Assembly: GCA_043808235.1 (NCBI GenBank)
Contig: JAZDFC010000022.1
Span: 1-36,195, forward strand
Source of the DNA: JAZDFC01 sp043808235
GTDB taxonomy: Bacteria; Bacteroidota; Ignavibacteria; Ignavibacteriales; Melioribacteraceae
DNA length: 36,195 bases
Reading direction: 5' to 3'
Position numbers and translations under genes: made by a program. Shown here one piece after another: positions 8,075 through 17,603 of this stretch; position 1 is the first letter of the stretch, and each line of letters opens with the position of its first letter. The notes beneath the pieces are model-generated. The model was not told the DNA's origin. It saw nothing but the letters and a program-made list of their open reading frames with translations, and searched no databases.

Positions 8075-10759
8075 CTACACGCCGAGCCAGTACGAAACTT
8101 TCAACATAAAAATGTTGTCAGGTCTAACGTTGAACATTCTATCCATTGATCTCCCAAATTGGAATTCGCCAACTGATTGAGCTTCTTCCCTGCTCTGTGT
8201 CCAAACAAGGTAAATAGTTGAACCCGGTAAATATTCCCAACGCAATACTGCCGAGCCGCGCAGAGAGATATAATTAAAATCCGGATTATAAACAGTCTGT
8301 TCGGGCGCAGCTCCTGAACCGTCTGGATCAAGAAGATAAGCATAAACACTTCCGGTTTCATCTTGTTGCTCAACTAAAGTGGAACCATTTTCGCCGTATT
8401 TTAAAAAATCAAAAGTCTTTGGTTTTTGCAATGCTTTGAAATTGCTATACTTTGCGGAAGCAACAAAAGGCTGCAAATAAACCTGGAAACTAAGAGTAGG
8501 ATTGATGATCCAATCAGCTCTAATATCGGCTGAAAAAGTAGTCTGTTCCATCTGCGCAAAAATATATCTTTTTCCGTAAGTGTCATTAGCTTCCGGGTCA
8601 GAAAAAGCTCGCACCCATTGCGCTTGAATGTTATCTATTTCAAAATTAGGACCCACCTGGATTGTCAATGTGGGACTAACTTTCAATTCAACATTAGTAT
8701 AAACCGCTTTTGATTCTGAAGCATCTCCCGAACTCATATAACCACCCACAAACAAAACCCACCAGAGACGGTTATCAGTATAAAAATCCATGTGAAATGA
8801 ACGGCTAATTGGATTTAAAGTAAGAGGACCACCCCTTGTCCGGCGAGCATTGAAAGATTCCGGATTATACGAGATAGAGAAATCACCACCATATAAAGTA
8901 GGAAGAGTTATGTAACTTCCAAAGTTATAACCATGACCGGTTTTATTTCCGCCGAAATCAAAATTGGCGTATGTACCTGCATTTATCCCACAGTTCTGAT
9001 AAAGAGATGTTGGTTCATTCCATCGGTAACTTGCATAGAAATGTGTATTGATAACGTCGCTGAACGAACTATAACCGAGATCGTTTATTTCAAATTTCGG
9101 ACTTATAAATCCAAGTGCAGTATTGAAAGTAAATTGTCCGCGATTTTTATTTACCATAAACCGTCCGGCATAGCCCGTCATGGAAGTCGCATTCTCATCT
9201 ACGCCAAGATAGTCAACATCCGGACGCTGGAAGTAATGTCCTGCACCTTGCTGAAGTGCTGCCATTCTATTTTGATCACCCGTTACTCGTGATAAGCCTG
9301 CCCAGCCCGTGAGTACATAAGTTCTATCTGCATCAAGAAATGTCCAGCCGTCGGCAGCTAAAACAAATGCATCTTTATTAATACTGCTCTTCAAATTTTC
9401 ATCGGAAAAAATTCTATTCGCATAGGTAGATAGAATTCCAACTCCCTGCGCTCTATCATTAAAATCTTTTTGAGTTCTGAAAACTCCATAGTAAGTCAAT
9501 GGTTCAATTTCAACACTCGATCGTTGTCCATTGAGATCAAGATCCGCAAACTCCCGTTGTGTAACTGCGTGCAGCGTACCAATCTTCCATCCATCTAATA
9601 CTTGTCCGGATATTTTTGCCGCCCCTAATATGTGTGTTCCATTCGGGATATCAGCGTAATTAAAATCCTGACTATAAACATTACTTAATCCCTGTGGCGC
9701 TCTACCGATTCTCCGGCTATAGAAAATGTTTGGATTATTCCAATTGAACGAAACATTATTATTGGTGCCTCCTCTGCCAAATCGAAATATGCTAACTCCT
9801 TCTGTAAAGAAGGGACGTTTTTCAGTAAACGAATATTCCACATCAGATAAATTTACAATTGCGGGATCCACTTCAACCTGCCCGAAGTCGGGATTGATAG
9901 TTGCGTTTAGCGTTAGACTGCTTCCCAATCCGGTGCGCAGATCAAGTCCAAAACCCGGTCGATATCTCTCTCCCGGATTGAAAGGATCATTAGAATCGTT
10001 ACCTACATACTCTGCCTTCCCGGTTACGTAAGGAAGTAATTCAAGACCTGTTGCCGGCGCTATTCCTTCAAGCCCAACAAGATCCGGGAACCGAGAAGCA
10101 AATCCGCTTTCGTTGCGCGGAGTGTATGCAATCATGTCTGTCTCTGCATTACGACTATAGTAACGCTCAACATTTATTCCCCATACTTGAGATTCGCCTT
10201 CATTAAAGCGAAGTTGAGAATACGGTATTTTAATTTCAACCGACCAGCCTTCAGCATCAATATGTGGAACGCCTTCCCAAACCGCGTCCCATGTAAGATC
10301 ATTTGGTTGCTTAACATCATTCTCAAGCAATCCATCTGCAAGCGTACCGGCAGCCGATACATAAAAAAAGTAACCGCTTCTATTATCATTGTACGGATCG
10401 AGATAAAGAACTAATCCATCGGATGGATCACCCCAAATAAAATCCCGCCGAACAAGACGAGCAAGAATTGAATCGGGATTTGAATCATAATACTTTGCAG
10501 CGAAGTAAATAGCCTCATCATCGTATGCCACCCACACTTCACTTTTTTGCGAAGGCGCCACACCTTGAGTCGGCTCCTGCTGGGTTAATCCGGTATAACC
10601 GGGACGTTTCCAAATTGGTTCATCCAAAATACCGTCGATAGAAATTTTTTCTGCCACTCTTACAGCAGAAATTTTTTCTTCGGATGTGTTTCCTCCAGAT
10701 GAATAAATCTGCTGTGAGAAAAAAAACAATAAAAGAACTACGTAAATAAGTTGTTTCAT
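8075..10759 (-). CDS. DUF5916-family outer-membrane protein with N-terminal CBM9-like domain
   Basis: This is an 894-residue protein. The ATG at 10759 follows a strong AGGGGGAG ribosome binding site. A signal peptide covers about residues 1-20. Residues about 30-230 form a CBM9/DOMON-like beta-sandwich: ISIDGILDEPIW, then WVAYDDEAIYFAAKYYDS and WSVEIKIPYSQLRF. The rest matches the DUF5916 family, with RPFFTEGVSIFRFG and FYSRRIGRAP, followed by alternating aromatic/polar strands that suggest an outer-membrane beta-barrel ending in VSYWLGV. Such proteins are common in Bacteroidota-like bacteria and often lie near carbohydrate genes, but their function is not established; carbohydrate or ligand uptake and binding is the usual guess. 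The length is normal for the family and there is no T9SS tag, as expected for a barrel. Confidence 0.85.
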   Translation of the reverse strand: MKQLIYVVLLLFFFSQQIYSSGGNTSEEKISAVRVAEKISIDGILDEPIWKRPGYTGLTQQEPTQGVAPSQKSEVWVAYDDEAIYFAAKYYDSNPDSILARLVRRDFIWGDPSDGLVLYLDPYNDNRSGYFFYVSAAGTLADGLLENDVKQPNDLTWDAVWEGVPHIDAEGWSVEIKIPYSQLRFNEGESQVWGINVERYYSRNAETDMIAYTPRNESGFASRFPDLVGLEGIAPATGLELLPYVTGKAEYVGNDSNDPFNPGERYRPGFGLDLRTGLGSSLTLNATINPDFGQVEVDPAIVNLSDVEYSFTEKRPFFTEGVSIFRFGRGGTNNNVSFNWNNPNIFYSRRIGRAPQGLSNVYSQDFNYADIPNGTHILGAAKISGQVLDGWKIGTLHAVTQREFADLDLNGQRSSVEIEPLTYYGVFRTQKDFNDRAQGVGILSTYANRIFSDENLKSSINKDAFVLAADGWTFLDADRTYVLTGWAGLSRVTGDQNRMAALQQGAGHYFQRPDVDYLGVDENATSMTGYAGRFMVNKNRGQFTFNTALGFISPKFEINDLGYSSFSDVINTHFYASYRWNEPTSLYQNCGINAGTYANFDFGGNKTGHGYNFGSYITLPTLYGGDFSISYNPESFNARRTRGGPLTLNPISRSFHMDFYTDNRLWWVLFVGGYMSSGDASESKAVYTNVELKVSPTLTIQVGPNFEIDNIQAQWVRAFSDPEANDTYGKRYIFAQMEQTTFSADIRADWIINPTLSFQVYLQPFVASAKYSNFKALQKPKTFDFLKYGENGSTLVEQQDETGSVYAYLLDPDGSGAAPEQTVYNPDFNYISLRGSAVLRWEYLPGSTIYLVWTQSREEAQSVGEFQFGRSMDRMFNVRPDNIFMLKVSYWLGV

Positions 10760-10923
10760 GAACTCCCCCTTCGGTTTATGAATTTAACTAACGTTTGTCG
10801 ATGATTTTGACTGATTTGAATACAAAAAAGTTGTAGAAGAGACAATTTTTGGGATGAAATTTATCCGGGAAATTTATGAAAGCACTTACGTAAAAAAAGG
10901 AGCTTATGTCAAATTGGAGAAAT

Positions 10924-10959
10924 AAAAAAACCCAGCTGTTTGAATTAGCCGGGTTTTTT
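10924..10959 (-). terminator. Terminator after the 974-residue secreted protein gene
   Basis: On the minus strand AACCCGGCT pairs with AGCTGGGTT (one mismatch) around a short loop, followed by T7. It begins about 20 bases after the minus-strand stop at 10981. Confidence 0.8.
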
Positions 10960-10980
10960 GATCAACTTATGAAATGAAAA

Positions 10981-13905
10981 TTATTTTACGAGAAGCATCT
11001 TTTTCGAAATCTGGGTATTATCCATTTTCAAAACGTATACATAAATACCGCTTGTGAATGAACTTGCATCGAAGTTTCTTTCATAGATCCCGGCTTCGAG
11101 CATTCCGTTTTCAAGCACAGCAACTCTCTCGCCCAGCATGTTGTAAACAACAAGTGAAACATTCGAGGACTGCGGTAATGCAAATTTTATCGTTGTTGCC
11201 GGATTAAATGGATTGGGATAGTTTTGCTCAAGAGCCAACTCTGTCGGTAATGTTTCCAAATTAACTTCGATTTGATCGCTATAAGTGTAAGCGCCATCCA
11301 GATCGATTTGTTTTAGTCGATATGCATAGCTGCCAACTGCAACGTTTTCATCTTTGAATGAATATTGTTTCGGCGAGTTTGAAACACCAGCGCCTTCAAT
11401 GAAACCTAAAGTCTGCCACTCATTGTTACCGAGAATTGAACGTTCAACCTCGAAACCATAGTTGTCAACTTCGGTAGCAGTTTCCCAATTTAACTTTACA
11501 CCTTCATCAATAACCGAAGCTGTGAAAGAGGTTAGTTCAACAGGAAGAGGTGAACCGTTATCCGAAACAGTGAACATTGCTTGAGTTGCACCACTTAAAA
11601 CTGTGGCTATTGTTGAAGTAAGCGAATATGAAGGAGTTGCCGGAATACCGGTGGTAACATTTCTGGCAAGCCATTGTGAGCCGGTAAAATCATATTCAAA
11701 TACTATTACATTGTTCATGTTTTTACTGTTATTATCATCGGCTACCCATGCTAAAGTAACAACTCCGTTATAGGTAATTCCAGTTCCAGCCATTGTGAAT
11801 TTTCTATTAATACCGGTATTTGAACCGACACTAACAGCTGCACCGGAACCCGTATTTCTTGTAACAATAACATTTGTGCCTGTAACAGCACCGGCAAATG
11901 TTAATCCCATCCCGCTAAAAGCACCAGCAGCAGGATCAGTTATTGTTGGCGATACTAAAGTACCAACAACATATTTTGAGGCTGCCTCTGTCAATGTAAA
12001 ACCGGTTCCAAGAGTTAAAGTATAACCGGCAGTAGTAAAAAGATTACCTAAAGTACAAGTCACAGTTGTCGCAATTGTGTTACCTGCTAAGGTAGCGCCG
12101 TTCGAATTGTTAATAGTAAGAGTAGTATAAGTCTTTGCAGGGATTAAAATACTGCTGGCCGAACCGGCTATGGTAAGACTACCATCATTTTGTAAATTTG
12201 ATAAGGTACCTGCAATTGGATTTTTAATTGTAAGAGTCTGGCCTGTCGTTGTAAGATTTGCGTTAAGCGTAAGGGTTCCATTAACTGTTGGGCTAGATGC
12301 TAAAGAAATTGCCGCGCCAACAAGCATATTATTTAATGCGGTGGTTGAGGAGGGCAATTCACCACCAGTAGCCCCTGCCCCCGTATAGTCTAAATCTATT
12401 GTTCCGCTATAGTTTCTTGTACCCGCATCAGCAATTGCCCAACTTCCGTTACCTCGGGTAACTGAAACTCCATTAGCGAACTGAATAGTACCATTATTGT
12501 CAAATGAACCACCCGTAAGAGTAAAGCTACTATTGATAATTGTCGTACCGCTCGATAAAGTAACAGTGCCTGCACTATTTATTACTAAAATAGGGTAAGA
12601 ACCATTGCCAGATATTGTGCCAGGATTTCCTGTAATGGTTAATGTCGTTGTACCAGAATAAGTTCCATTATTAGCTATGCTGCCCGTACTGTACGTGTTA
12701 CCACCTGCATTAAAATTACATCCTGTATTAATCGTCGTAGTACCGGTTATTGTTTTTGCAGTATGAAGATTCACTCCGGAAGTATTATTAATCTTTAAAT
12801 TCACAACACCGGAAAACTCTTGGTCAGTGGTAACTTGAGCAGCTGAACCTGCATATTCCAATGTTGCGGTACCGCCACTATATGTTGGAGTGCCACTAAC
12901 TGTTGCGGTTCCGGCTAATTTCAGAGTTCCGGTAACAGTAACACTTGATAAAGTTTTTACACCAGAACCGGATAAAGTAAGATTACTATAATTTCCAGGA
13001 TTGCCAACAGTCTGAGCACCAGCGTATGAAAATTCCACTGTACTTCCAGCATTTAAAGTGTAGGTATTATTAGTTGCACTTAAACTACCCCAGTCACCGG
13101 TAGTAAATTTTAATATTCCACCGGAAGCAATTGAAATTGTATGAGTAGAAGTAGCACTGGCGTTTGTTACGGTATTAGCTGTTGATACAGTACCTGTTGC
13201 ACCAATTGCGAATGTACATGCTGGCTCGGCTGTATTATCGGTAGTTAGGTATAAAGTACCGCTAATATTTAGTGTACCATTAACAGTAAAAGTACCACCT
13301 CCACCAACTCCAGCGCCAGTCGCTCCATTCACACCATCAATACATACATTTCCATTAGGAACATTAACTGTATAACCACCTGAAATAGTAACATTAAATG
13401 CAGACGCATTTCCAGGAAAATTATTTAAAATTGCTGTACCTGTAGTTCTAAGGTTGAGATTCATACCAATTGTAAGAGTTGTTGTAGCATTATTAGCATT
13501 CTTTCTTAATGCATAGGCATCAAATGTACCGGATCCGGAGATAGTACATGTTGCAGCATTGATATTAAAAACAATTGCATCTAAAGTACTTCCGTTCCCT
13601 ATAACACCGTTACATGTGATACTTGTGCCAGCAACAGTTAAAAATCTTGTTATACTACTATTTCTAAATAATTGCCCACCAGCATCAACAGTAAGTGTGA
13701 GACAAGTACCGTTTTGATTTAGTACAACAAATTGGTCGGCAGGTATAACAACATCATCAGTTGCATCAGGAATATTGGTGTCGCTCCAATTGGCAGCGTC
13801 TCCCCAATTTGTACCATCACCACCACCGGTAAATGTGTTTGTGGCAGCATTCACTATCCCTGAGAATAGGAAAATAGTTAATAATAGTAGTAGTAATTTT
13901 TTCAT
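10981..13905 (-). CDS. Large T9SS-secreted repetitive beta-structured protein
   Basis: The protein has 974 residues. Residues 1-20 are a signal peptide (MKKLLLLLLTIFLFSGIVNA), and TGAGG precedes the start. The mature N-terminus, NTFTGGGDGTNWGDAANW, is typical of surface proteins with parallel beta-helix or autotransporter-like bodies. Residues about 40-770 are very rich in Gly, Thr, Asn and Ser, with many degenerate units of the form GTLTL or TVNGTLNISG, as in a stacked solenoid. Residues about 775-885 hold PVELTSFTASV and an Ig/fibronectin-like piece (LNWETATEVDNYGFEVERS). The final 85 or so residues form a type A sorting domain in a different spelling from the other three (NPATTIKFALPQSS). 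It is probably a surface adhesin or matrix component; no catalytic motif was seen. It stands alone, with its own terminator. Confidence 0.85.
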   Translation of the reverse strand: MKKLLLLLLTIFLFSGIVNAATNTFTGGGDGTNWGDAANWSDTNIPDATDDVVIPADQFVVLNQNGTCLTLTVDAGGQLFRNSSITRFLTVAGTSITCNGVIGNGSTLDAIVFNINAATCTISGSGTFDAYALRKNANNATTTLTIGMNLNLRTTGTAILNNFPGNASAFNVTISGGYTVNVPNGNVCIDGVNGATGAGVGGGGTFTVNGTLNISGTLYLTTDNTAEPACTFAIGATGTVSTANTVTNASATSTHTISIASGGILKFTTGDWGSLSATNNTYTLNAGSTVEFSYAGAQTVGNPGNYSNLTLSGSGVKTLSSVTVTGTLKLAGTATVSGTPTYSGGTATLEYAGSAAQVTTDQEFSGVVNLKINNTSGVNLHTAKTITGTTTINTGCNFNAGGNTYSTGSIANNGTYSGTTTLTITGNPGTISGNGSYPILVINSAGTVTLSSGTTIINSSFTLTGGSFDNNGTIQFANGVSVTRGNGSWAIADAGTRNYSGTIDLDYTGAGATGGELPSSTTALNNMLVGAAISLASSPTVNGTLTLNANLTTTGQTLTIKNPIAGTLSNLQNDGSLTIAGSASSILIPAKTYTTLTINNSNGATLAGNTIATTVTCTLGNLFTTAGYTLTLGTGFTLTEAASKYVVGTLVSPTITDPAAGAFSGMGLTFAGAVTGTNVIVTRNTGSGAAVSVGSNTGINRKFTMAGTGITYNGVVTLAWVADDNNSKNMNNVIVFEYDFTGSQWLARNVTTGIPATPSYSLTSTIATVLSGATQAMFTVSDNGSPLPVELTSFTASVIDEGVKLNWETATEVDNYGFEVERSILGNNEWQTLGFIEGAGVSNSPKQYSFKDENVAVGSYAYRLKQIDLDGAYTYSDQIEVNLETLPTELALEQNYPNPFNPATTIKFALPQSSNVSLVVYNMLGERVAVLENGMLEAGIYERNFDASSFTSGIYVYVLKMDNTQISKKMLLVK

Positions 13906-14204
13906 AACAACCTCAAATAAATTTACTATTTCTCTGTTAAACTCTTATTTTAAAAACACTTAACATACTTTATCTAATGAAACTATAAAAAAATAACCAA
14001 ATTCTTTTCGAATAGCAACAATGTGTCTTATTCAACAACCATTAACTATACACTTCGTCCGAAATATAATTAGCCAGTATTCAATTTAGCGTGACAACTA
14101 TCAAGAGCGGATGATGCTCGGATGAGCGTCAATATAAAAAAAGTAGAGGTAGGATAGAAATTAAAGAAGTTGTTTTACCAGTATACCAGGAAAATTTACG
14201 ACTA
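13906..14204. other. Intergenic region upstream of the 974-residue protein
   Basis: No credible gene on either strand. It includes TAAGACACATT on the minus strand (14030-14020), 115 bases upstream of the 974-residue protein start, matching the repeat seen before the gene at 2109. No clear terminator for the lipoprotein gene ending at 14205 was found. Confidence 0.5.
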
Positions 14205-14600
14205 TTAAAATGATTTTATATAAAAAGTACTGCTCAATCCATAATCGGTGGAATTATTACTGTTAACTATTTTTATTTTATAGTGATGAGATTGACGTAT
14301 ATCCAATGGAATAGTCCATTTATATGTATTTTTATTTACAAATCTTGTTTTAAGAGTGTACATCAGATCGTTTTTTTTATAAAGTAAAATATCTACCATT
14401 TGGGCAATTTCCGAACCGAGCCATTTAATTTCGTAGGTTGAGCCCGGATACCAGTTCTCAGCTTCTGAAGGTGAGGTTATTTTAAACGTGCTCAATTTCG
14501 GAACGTCAGGTTCAACTTCTGTGGTAGGTTCATCAATTGTTTCTCTACAACTTAGAAGGACAAAAAATAACATGGCAATAAACGATATTTTAATTCTCAT
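14205..14600 (-). CDS. Small lipoprotein with Kre9/KNH-like beta-sandwich
   Basis: I choose the ATG at 14600 (131 residues) because TAGGTGATG precedes it and because the product then begins MRIKISFIAMLFFVLLSC, a lipoprotein signal with Cys18 as the lipidated residue. The longer start at 14639 would overlap the RDD gene and bury this signal. After a Glu/Pro/Thr linker, the single domain reads FKITSPSEAENWYPGSTYEIKW, then VDILLYKK, YKWTIPLDI and HHYKIKIVNS, matching the Kre9/KNH (Ser-Thr-rich, GPI-anchored-like) beta-sandwich found in many bacterial surface proteins. It is presumably anchored in the envelope; a ligand is not known. It is the last gene of the purL unit, 16 bases after the RDD stop. 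Confidence 0.75.
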   Translation of the reverse strand: MRIKISFIAMLFFVLLSCRETIDEPTTEVEPDVPKLSTFKITSPSEAENWYPGSTYEIKWLGSEIAQMVDILLYKKNDLMYTLKTRFVNKNTYKWTIPLDIRQSHHYKIKIVNSNNSTDYGLSSTFYIKSF

Positions 14601-14616
14601 TTCATCACCTAAAAAT

Positions 14617-15198
14617 TTAGATATTAGTCTGGCTTTCACTAACTTTTCTTTGTTCTAAGGTCTGCTGCATTAATAGATAGTCATTATTCATCACTAAGCA
14701 TCCGGCAATTATGTCATGGAGTGCTTGTTTTTTCTCGGTGAATCCAGCCATTATAAATCCAATATACAAAATCATCCCGGATAAAATCTTAGCAAAGTAC
14801 CTACCCGTGGCTTTGCCGAATGAGATTCGATTCCCCATTAAATCCGTAACTTTAATACCGAGAGCCATTTTACCGAGTGTAGCTTGCTTTGCAGAGGACT
14901 CCATCAACGCGAAATACAGCCAGGAAATAATAGTTGTGAATACCGCAATCATTAAAACAGCTATTATAAATGTCGAAATAATAGGAATTAGGAATTCCTC
15001 ATCATATTGCTGGAACAAAGCAACGGATGAAAATTCCTCAAAGTTTTCAAATTTCGTAAATGGGAAAATACTTAGTCCAAACATTATCCAAATTGGTAAT
15101 ATAAAAATCATATTTACAATTGAAAGTAGTATTGAGTCAATAAGATACGCGGCAAATCTTTTCCAAAATCCCGCATACTGCGGTGTGATGATTTCCAT
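14617..15198 (-). CDS. RDD-family membrane protein
   Basis: I choose the ATG at 15198 (193 residues), preceded by TTAGGAGCGAG; the upstream ATG at 15258 adds a 20-residue hydrophobic tail without a good ribosome binding site. The protein starts MEIITPQYAGFWKRFAAYLIDS, the RDD signature (Arg in KRFAAY, Asp in LIDS). Membrane segments are at about residues 17-48, 75-105 and 135-150 of the shorter form. The second conserved part, KQATLGKMALGIKV then GRISFGKATGRYFAKILS-like sequence and KQALHDIIAGCLVM, is also present. RDD proteins have no agreed role; ion exchange or transport has been suggested for some. It is 77 bases downstream of the nuclease gene. Confidence 0.85.
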   Translation of the reverse strand: MEIITPQYAGFWKRFAAYLIDSILLSIVNMIFILPIWIMFGLSIFPFTKFENFEEFSSVALFQQYDEEFLIPIISTFIIAVLMIAVFTTIISWLYFALMESSAKQATLGKMALGIKVTDLMGNRISFGKATGRYFAKILSGMILYIGFIMAGFTEKKQALHDIIAGCLVMNNDYLLMQQTLEQRKVSESQTNI

Positions 15199-15275
15199 TT
15201 TACTCGCTCCTAAAGTGTTCAGTATAAAAATAAAAATATTCTGCGTCATTGTAAACAAATCATATCTTGGGAAGA

Positions 15276-16646
15276 TTATTTTTTTATTAAAATGGTCTTC
15301 CCCTGTTTTGCACTGTAAACTTTCATGTTTGGTTTATTGGATAAAATCTGAAATCCAACCCAATTTTGCGATGCATCTTCCCCATGAACTAATATTGTTG
15401 TTGACGGCGATAATCGCTCAACAATTTCGAGCAAGCCTTCTCTTTTTGTGTGGCTCGGAAAATAAAATCTTTCAACATCGCTTTTTACTTCTATTGGTTT
15501 TATCATTCCCGGCAATTCTATTTTGTCTCCTTTCCTGGAATTAGCAATGACATAACCGGGTGATTCCGGATCAACATATCCCACAATACACACCGCAAAT
15601 TTTTCCTGCTGAAGCCAATAACCCGCAAATTTAAATGACATCGTCCCCTTTATAACCATCCCGCTGGAGACGAGTACAATTGATGGATTTTTTCTAAACC
15701 AATCGGGATTTGTAATTTCAAAAATATTTTGCTGCGGTATTTCTTTCAGTTCAAGATTTTTGTTATTTCTGCGAACAATAAATCTATTCAAATCATATTC
15801 TCTCGATATCTCGCGCCCAACTCCGCCTGTATAAATTTCGGCTTGAGTTAAAATCCCTTTTTCCATTAGCCGATATAACGAAGCTAATAATTCTTGTGTT
15901 TTGCCGAGAGCGAAAACAGGAATAAGAACCGAACCACCTCTTCCTAATATTCGATTGCAATAAGTAGCGAGCCTATTCAATTCCTTATTCCAGGTCGAGA
16001 GTTTGGTAGATTCTGTACTTCCATATGTGGATTCCATAATCAAAATATCAACAGATTTTTCGGGCAGTTCAGCTTTCTTCATTAATGTTTGATTAGAGAG
16101 ATTTATATCGCCGGTGAAAAATATTCTAAAATTTTCCTGTTCGAAAAGAATGCATGCCGAACCGAGAATATGCCCGGCATCATAAAATGTCACACTGATT
16201 TTGGATTTTAACTCATTCCGTATCCCTTCTATTTCCAATAGCTCATTGTATTTAATTTCAAAAAATGCGCGAGTTAACAACTCAATTTCCTCGTGAGTAT
16301 AAGGCTTCAAATCCGAATCATCACCGCATTGTTTCTGTAAAATATTTACGGTATTATTAAGAGTTATCCTCGCAATGCTGATTGTTTGAGGAGTAGCGAA
16401 AACTTTAATGTGGGGGAAGCGCCGGAGTAAAAACGGCAGTGCACCAATATGATCTTGATGCGCATGAGAGATAAAACAGTAATCAATTGGAAGATTATTT
16501 AGTAAAGAAAAATCCGGCAGTGCATCTTTTCCTGTTTTTCGAGGATGGGCGCCGCAATCTAAAATTATTCCCGTTCCGTTGATGTAAAGATAATAGCAGT
16601 TTGCACCGATTTCATCGGCGCCTCCTATTGGGAGAAACTCAATCAT
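15276..16646 (-). CDS. Beta-CASP metallo-beta-lactamase-fold RNA-processing nuclease
   Basis: The protein has 456 residues. The N-terminal MBL domain has SHAHQDH (His61, His63, Asp65, His66), AGHILGSA with His159, and FFTGDI with Asp180, which are zinc ligands. ESTYGS (205-210) marks the entry to the beta-CASP domain, which holds GGSVLIPVFALGKTQELL and, later, SSGMV. The end, ILVHGEDAS, has the last metal-ligand His. This is the layout of CPSF73/Ysh1-like RNA exo/endonucleases found in archaea and many bacteria, distinct from RNase J. It probably processes RNA 3' ends or decays RNA; a substrate cannot be read from the sequence. It starts 3 bases after the YihY stop, so the two are cotranscribed and probably coupled. 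Confidence 0.85.
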   Translation of the reverse strand: MIEFLPIGGADEIGANCYYLYINGTGIILDCGAHPRKTGKDALPDFSLLNNLPIDYCFISHAHQDHIGALPFLLRRFPHIKVFATPQTISIARITLNNTVNILQKQCGDDSDLKPYTHEEIELLTRAFFEIKYNELLEIEGIRNELKSKISVTFYDAGHILGSACILFEQENFRIFFTGDINLSNQTLMKKAELPEKSVDILIMESTYGSTESTKLSTWNKELNRLATYCNRILGRGGSVLIPVFALGKTQELLASLYRLMEKGILTQAEIYTGGVGREISREYDLNRFIVRRNNKNLELKEIPQQNIFEITNPDWFRKNPSIVLVSSGMVIKGTMSFKFAGYWLQQEKFAVCIVGYVDPESPGYVIANSRKGDKIELPGMIKPIEVKSDVERFYFPSHTKREGLLEIVERLSPSTTILVHGEDASQNWVGFQILSNKPNMKVYSAKQGKTILIKK

Positions 16647-16649
16647 AAT

Positions 16650-17603
16650 TTATGACCGTTTGTTTCCCGGTTCAGTTACTATCTCCGATATTTTTTTCTG
16701 ATTCCTTTTTTCGCGGTACAATTGAGCAAGTTCGGCGCCGAGTATAAACAAGCAAGCCGAATAAAAAATCCAGAACAATACAACAATGATAAGGACAAAC
16801 GCACCGTAAATTTGATTATCCGACATGAATATACGTACGTAATGACCGAAGATATTCCGGGCGACTTCCCAAAATAATGTCGCCCAAAACGCGGCAAAAA
16901 GTGCAACGCGTTTTCCAAGTCTTTCGTAAGGAATTAAGTAGTAAAAAGAAAAGAACATCAAGAATATTACCAATATTGATGAAATCGACAATAATAAATT
17001 CATGAAATCGCTAAATCTTAAAAAACGAAGGAATTCAAATCTCTCTGCGAAATTTATAAGGATACTAAACATTGGAAGGATGAATGTGTACAACAGCATA
17101 AAAATAAGGATTAGTATCACCATCCCAAAATCCCGCAGCATCCCGATTAAGAAAGATTTTTTTACACTCACTCCAAAAATGTTATTCAGAATAGTCCGCA
17201 AGCTCGTGAATAGCCATGTGGCAGTAAAAAACAAACCAATTCCACCGACGAATCCAGCTATAGTTGTATATTCAATTACGCCCGTAATTCTTGAAAGAAT
17301 TGCCTGCTTGGTATATTCTGCATATTGCTTGTAAGGAATTATCATATCAATCAACTTGGCAACATTTTCCTGGATTACGTCAATACCAATAATAGAACCT
17401 AGAATTGAAAATACAAGAAGTACAAGCGGAATAACGCTTAGAAGTAATGAGAATGAAACGCCGGCTCCGGTAAGATAGATATGACGGCTATCCGCACGAA
17501 CAAGTAAGGTGATAACATAATACTTAAAAAACTCAATGAATTTTTTAAGTAGTGGAATAGAACAAAGGCGACTTGCTTTTCTAATTATCTTAAACCGATT
17601 CAT
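16650..17603 (-). CDS. YihY/virulence factor BrkB family membrane protein
   Basis: The protein has 317 residues. About six membrane segments are seen, for example VSFSLLLSVIPLVLLVFSIL near residue 50, TIAGFVGGIGLFFTATWLF near 115, FGMVILILIFMLLYTFIL near 160, and the final GAFVLIIVVLFWIFYSACLFILGAEL. The family signature pieces Y..GAF..IVVLFWIFYS..LFILGAELAQLYRE are clear. Members were once misnamed ribonuclease BN; their true function is unsettled. The start ATG lies inside the end of purL, with a 14-base overlap, which suggests translational coupling. The charged C-terminus (REKRNQKK) should be cytoplasmic. Confidence 0.9.
   Translation of the reverse strand: MNRFKIIRKASRLCSIPLLKKFIEFFKYYVITLLVRADSRHIYLTGAGVSFSLLLSVIPLVLLVFSILGSIIGIDVIQENVAKLIDMIIPYKQYAEYTKQAILSRITGVIEYTTIAGFVGGIGLFFTATWLFTSLRTILNNIFGVSVKKSFLIGMLRDFGMVILILIFMLLYTFILPMFSILINFAERFEFLRFLRFSDFMNLLLSISSILVIFLMFFSFYYLIPYERLGKRVALFAAFWATLFWEVARNIFGHYVRIFMSDNQIYGAFVLIIVVLFWIFYSACLFILGAELAQLYREKRNQKKISEIVTEPGNKRS

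Noticed and set aside
10906..10977. A 23-codon frame on the plus strand with AAGGAG 5 bases before its ATG
   Set aside because: It runs straight through the terminator hairpin of the minus-strand gene and has no family resemblance; the ribosome binding site match is probably chance.
14601..14639. Upstream ATG at 14639 for the small lipoprotein
   Set aside because: It would overlap the RDD gene end and place 13 residues before a perfect lipoprotein signal; the ATG at 14600 has the better ribosome binding site.
15199..15258. Upstream ATG at 15258 for the RDD protein
   Set aside because: The ATG at 15198 has TTAGGAGCGAG before it and begins with the usual RDD family N-terminus.
14711..15544. 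A 277-codon plus-strand frame opposite the RDD and nuclease genes
   Set aside because: Both minus-strand genes have clear family motifs and good ribosome binding sites; the plus frame has no recognisable domain and is their antisense shadow.
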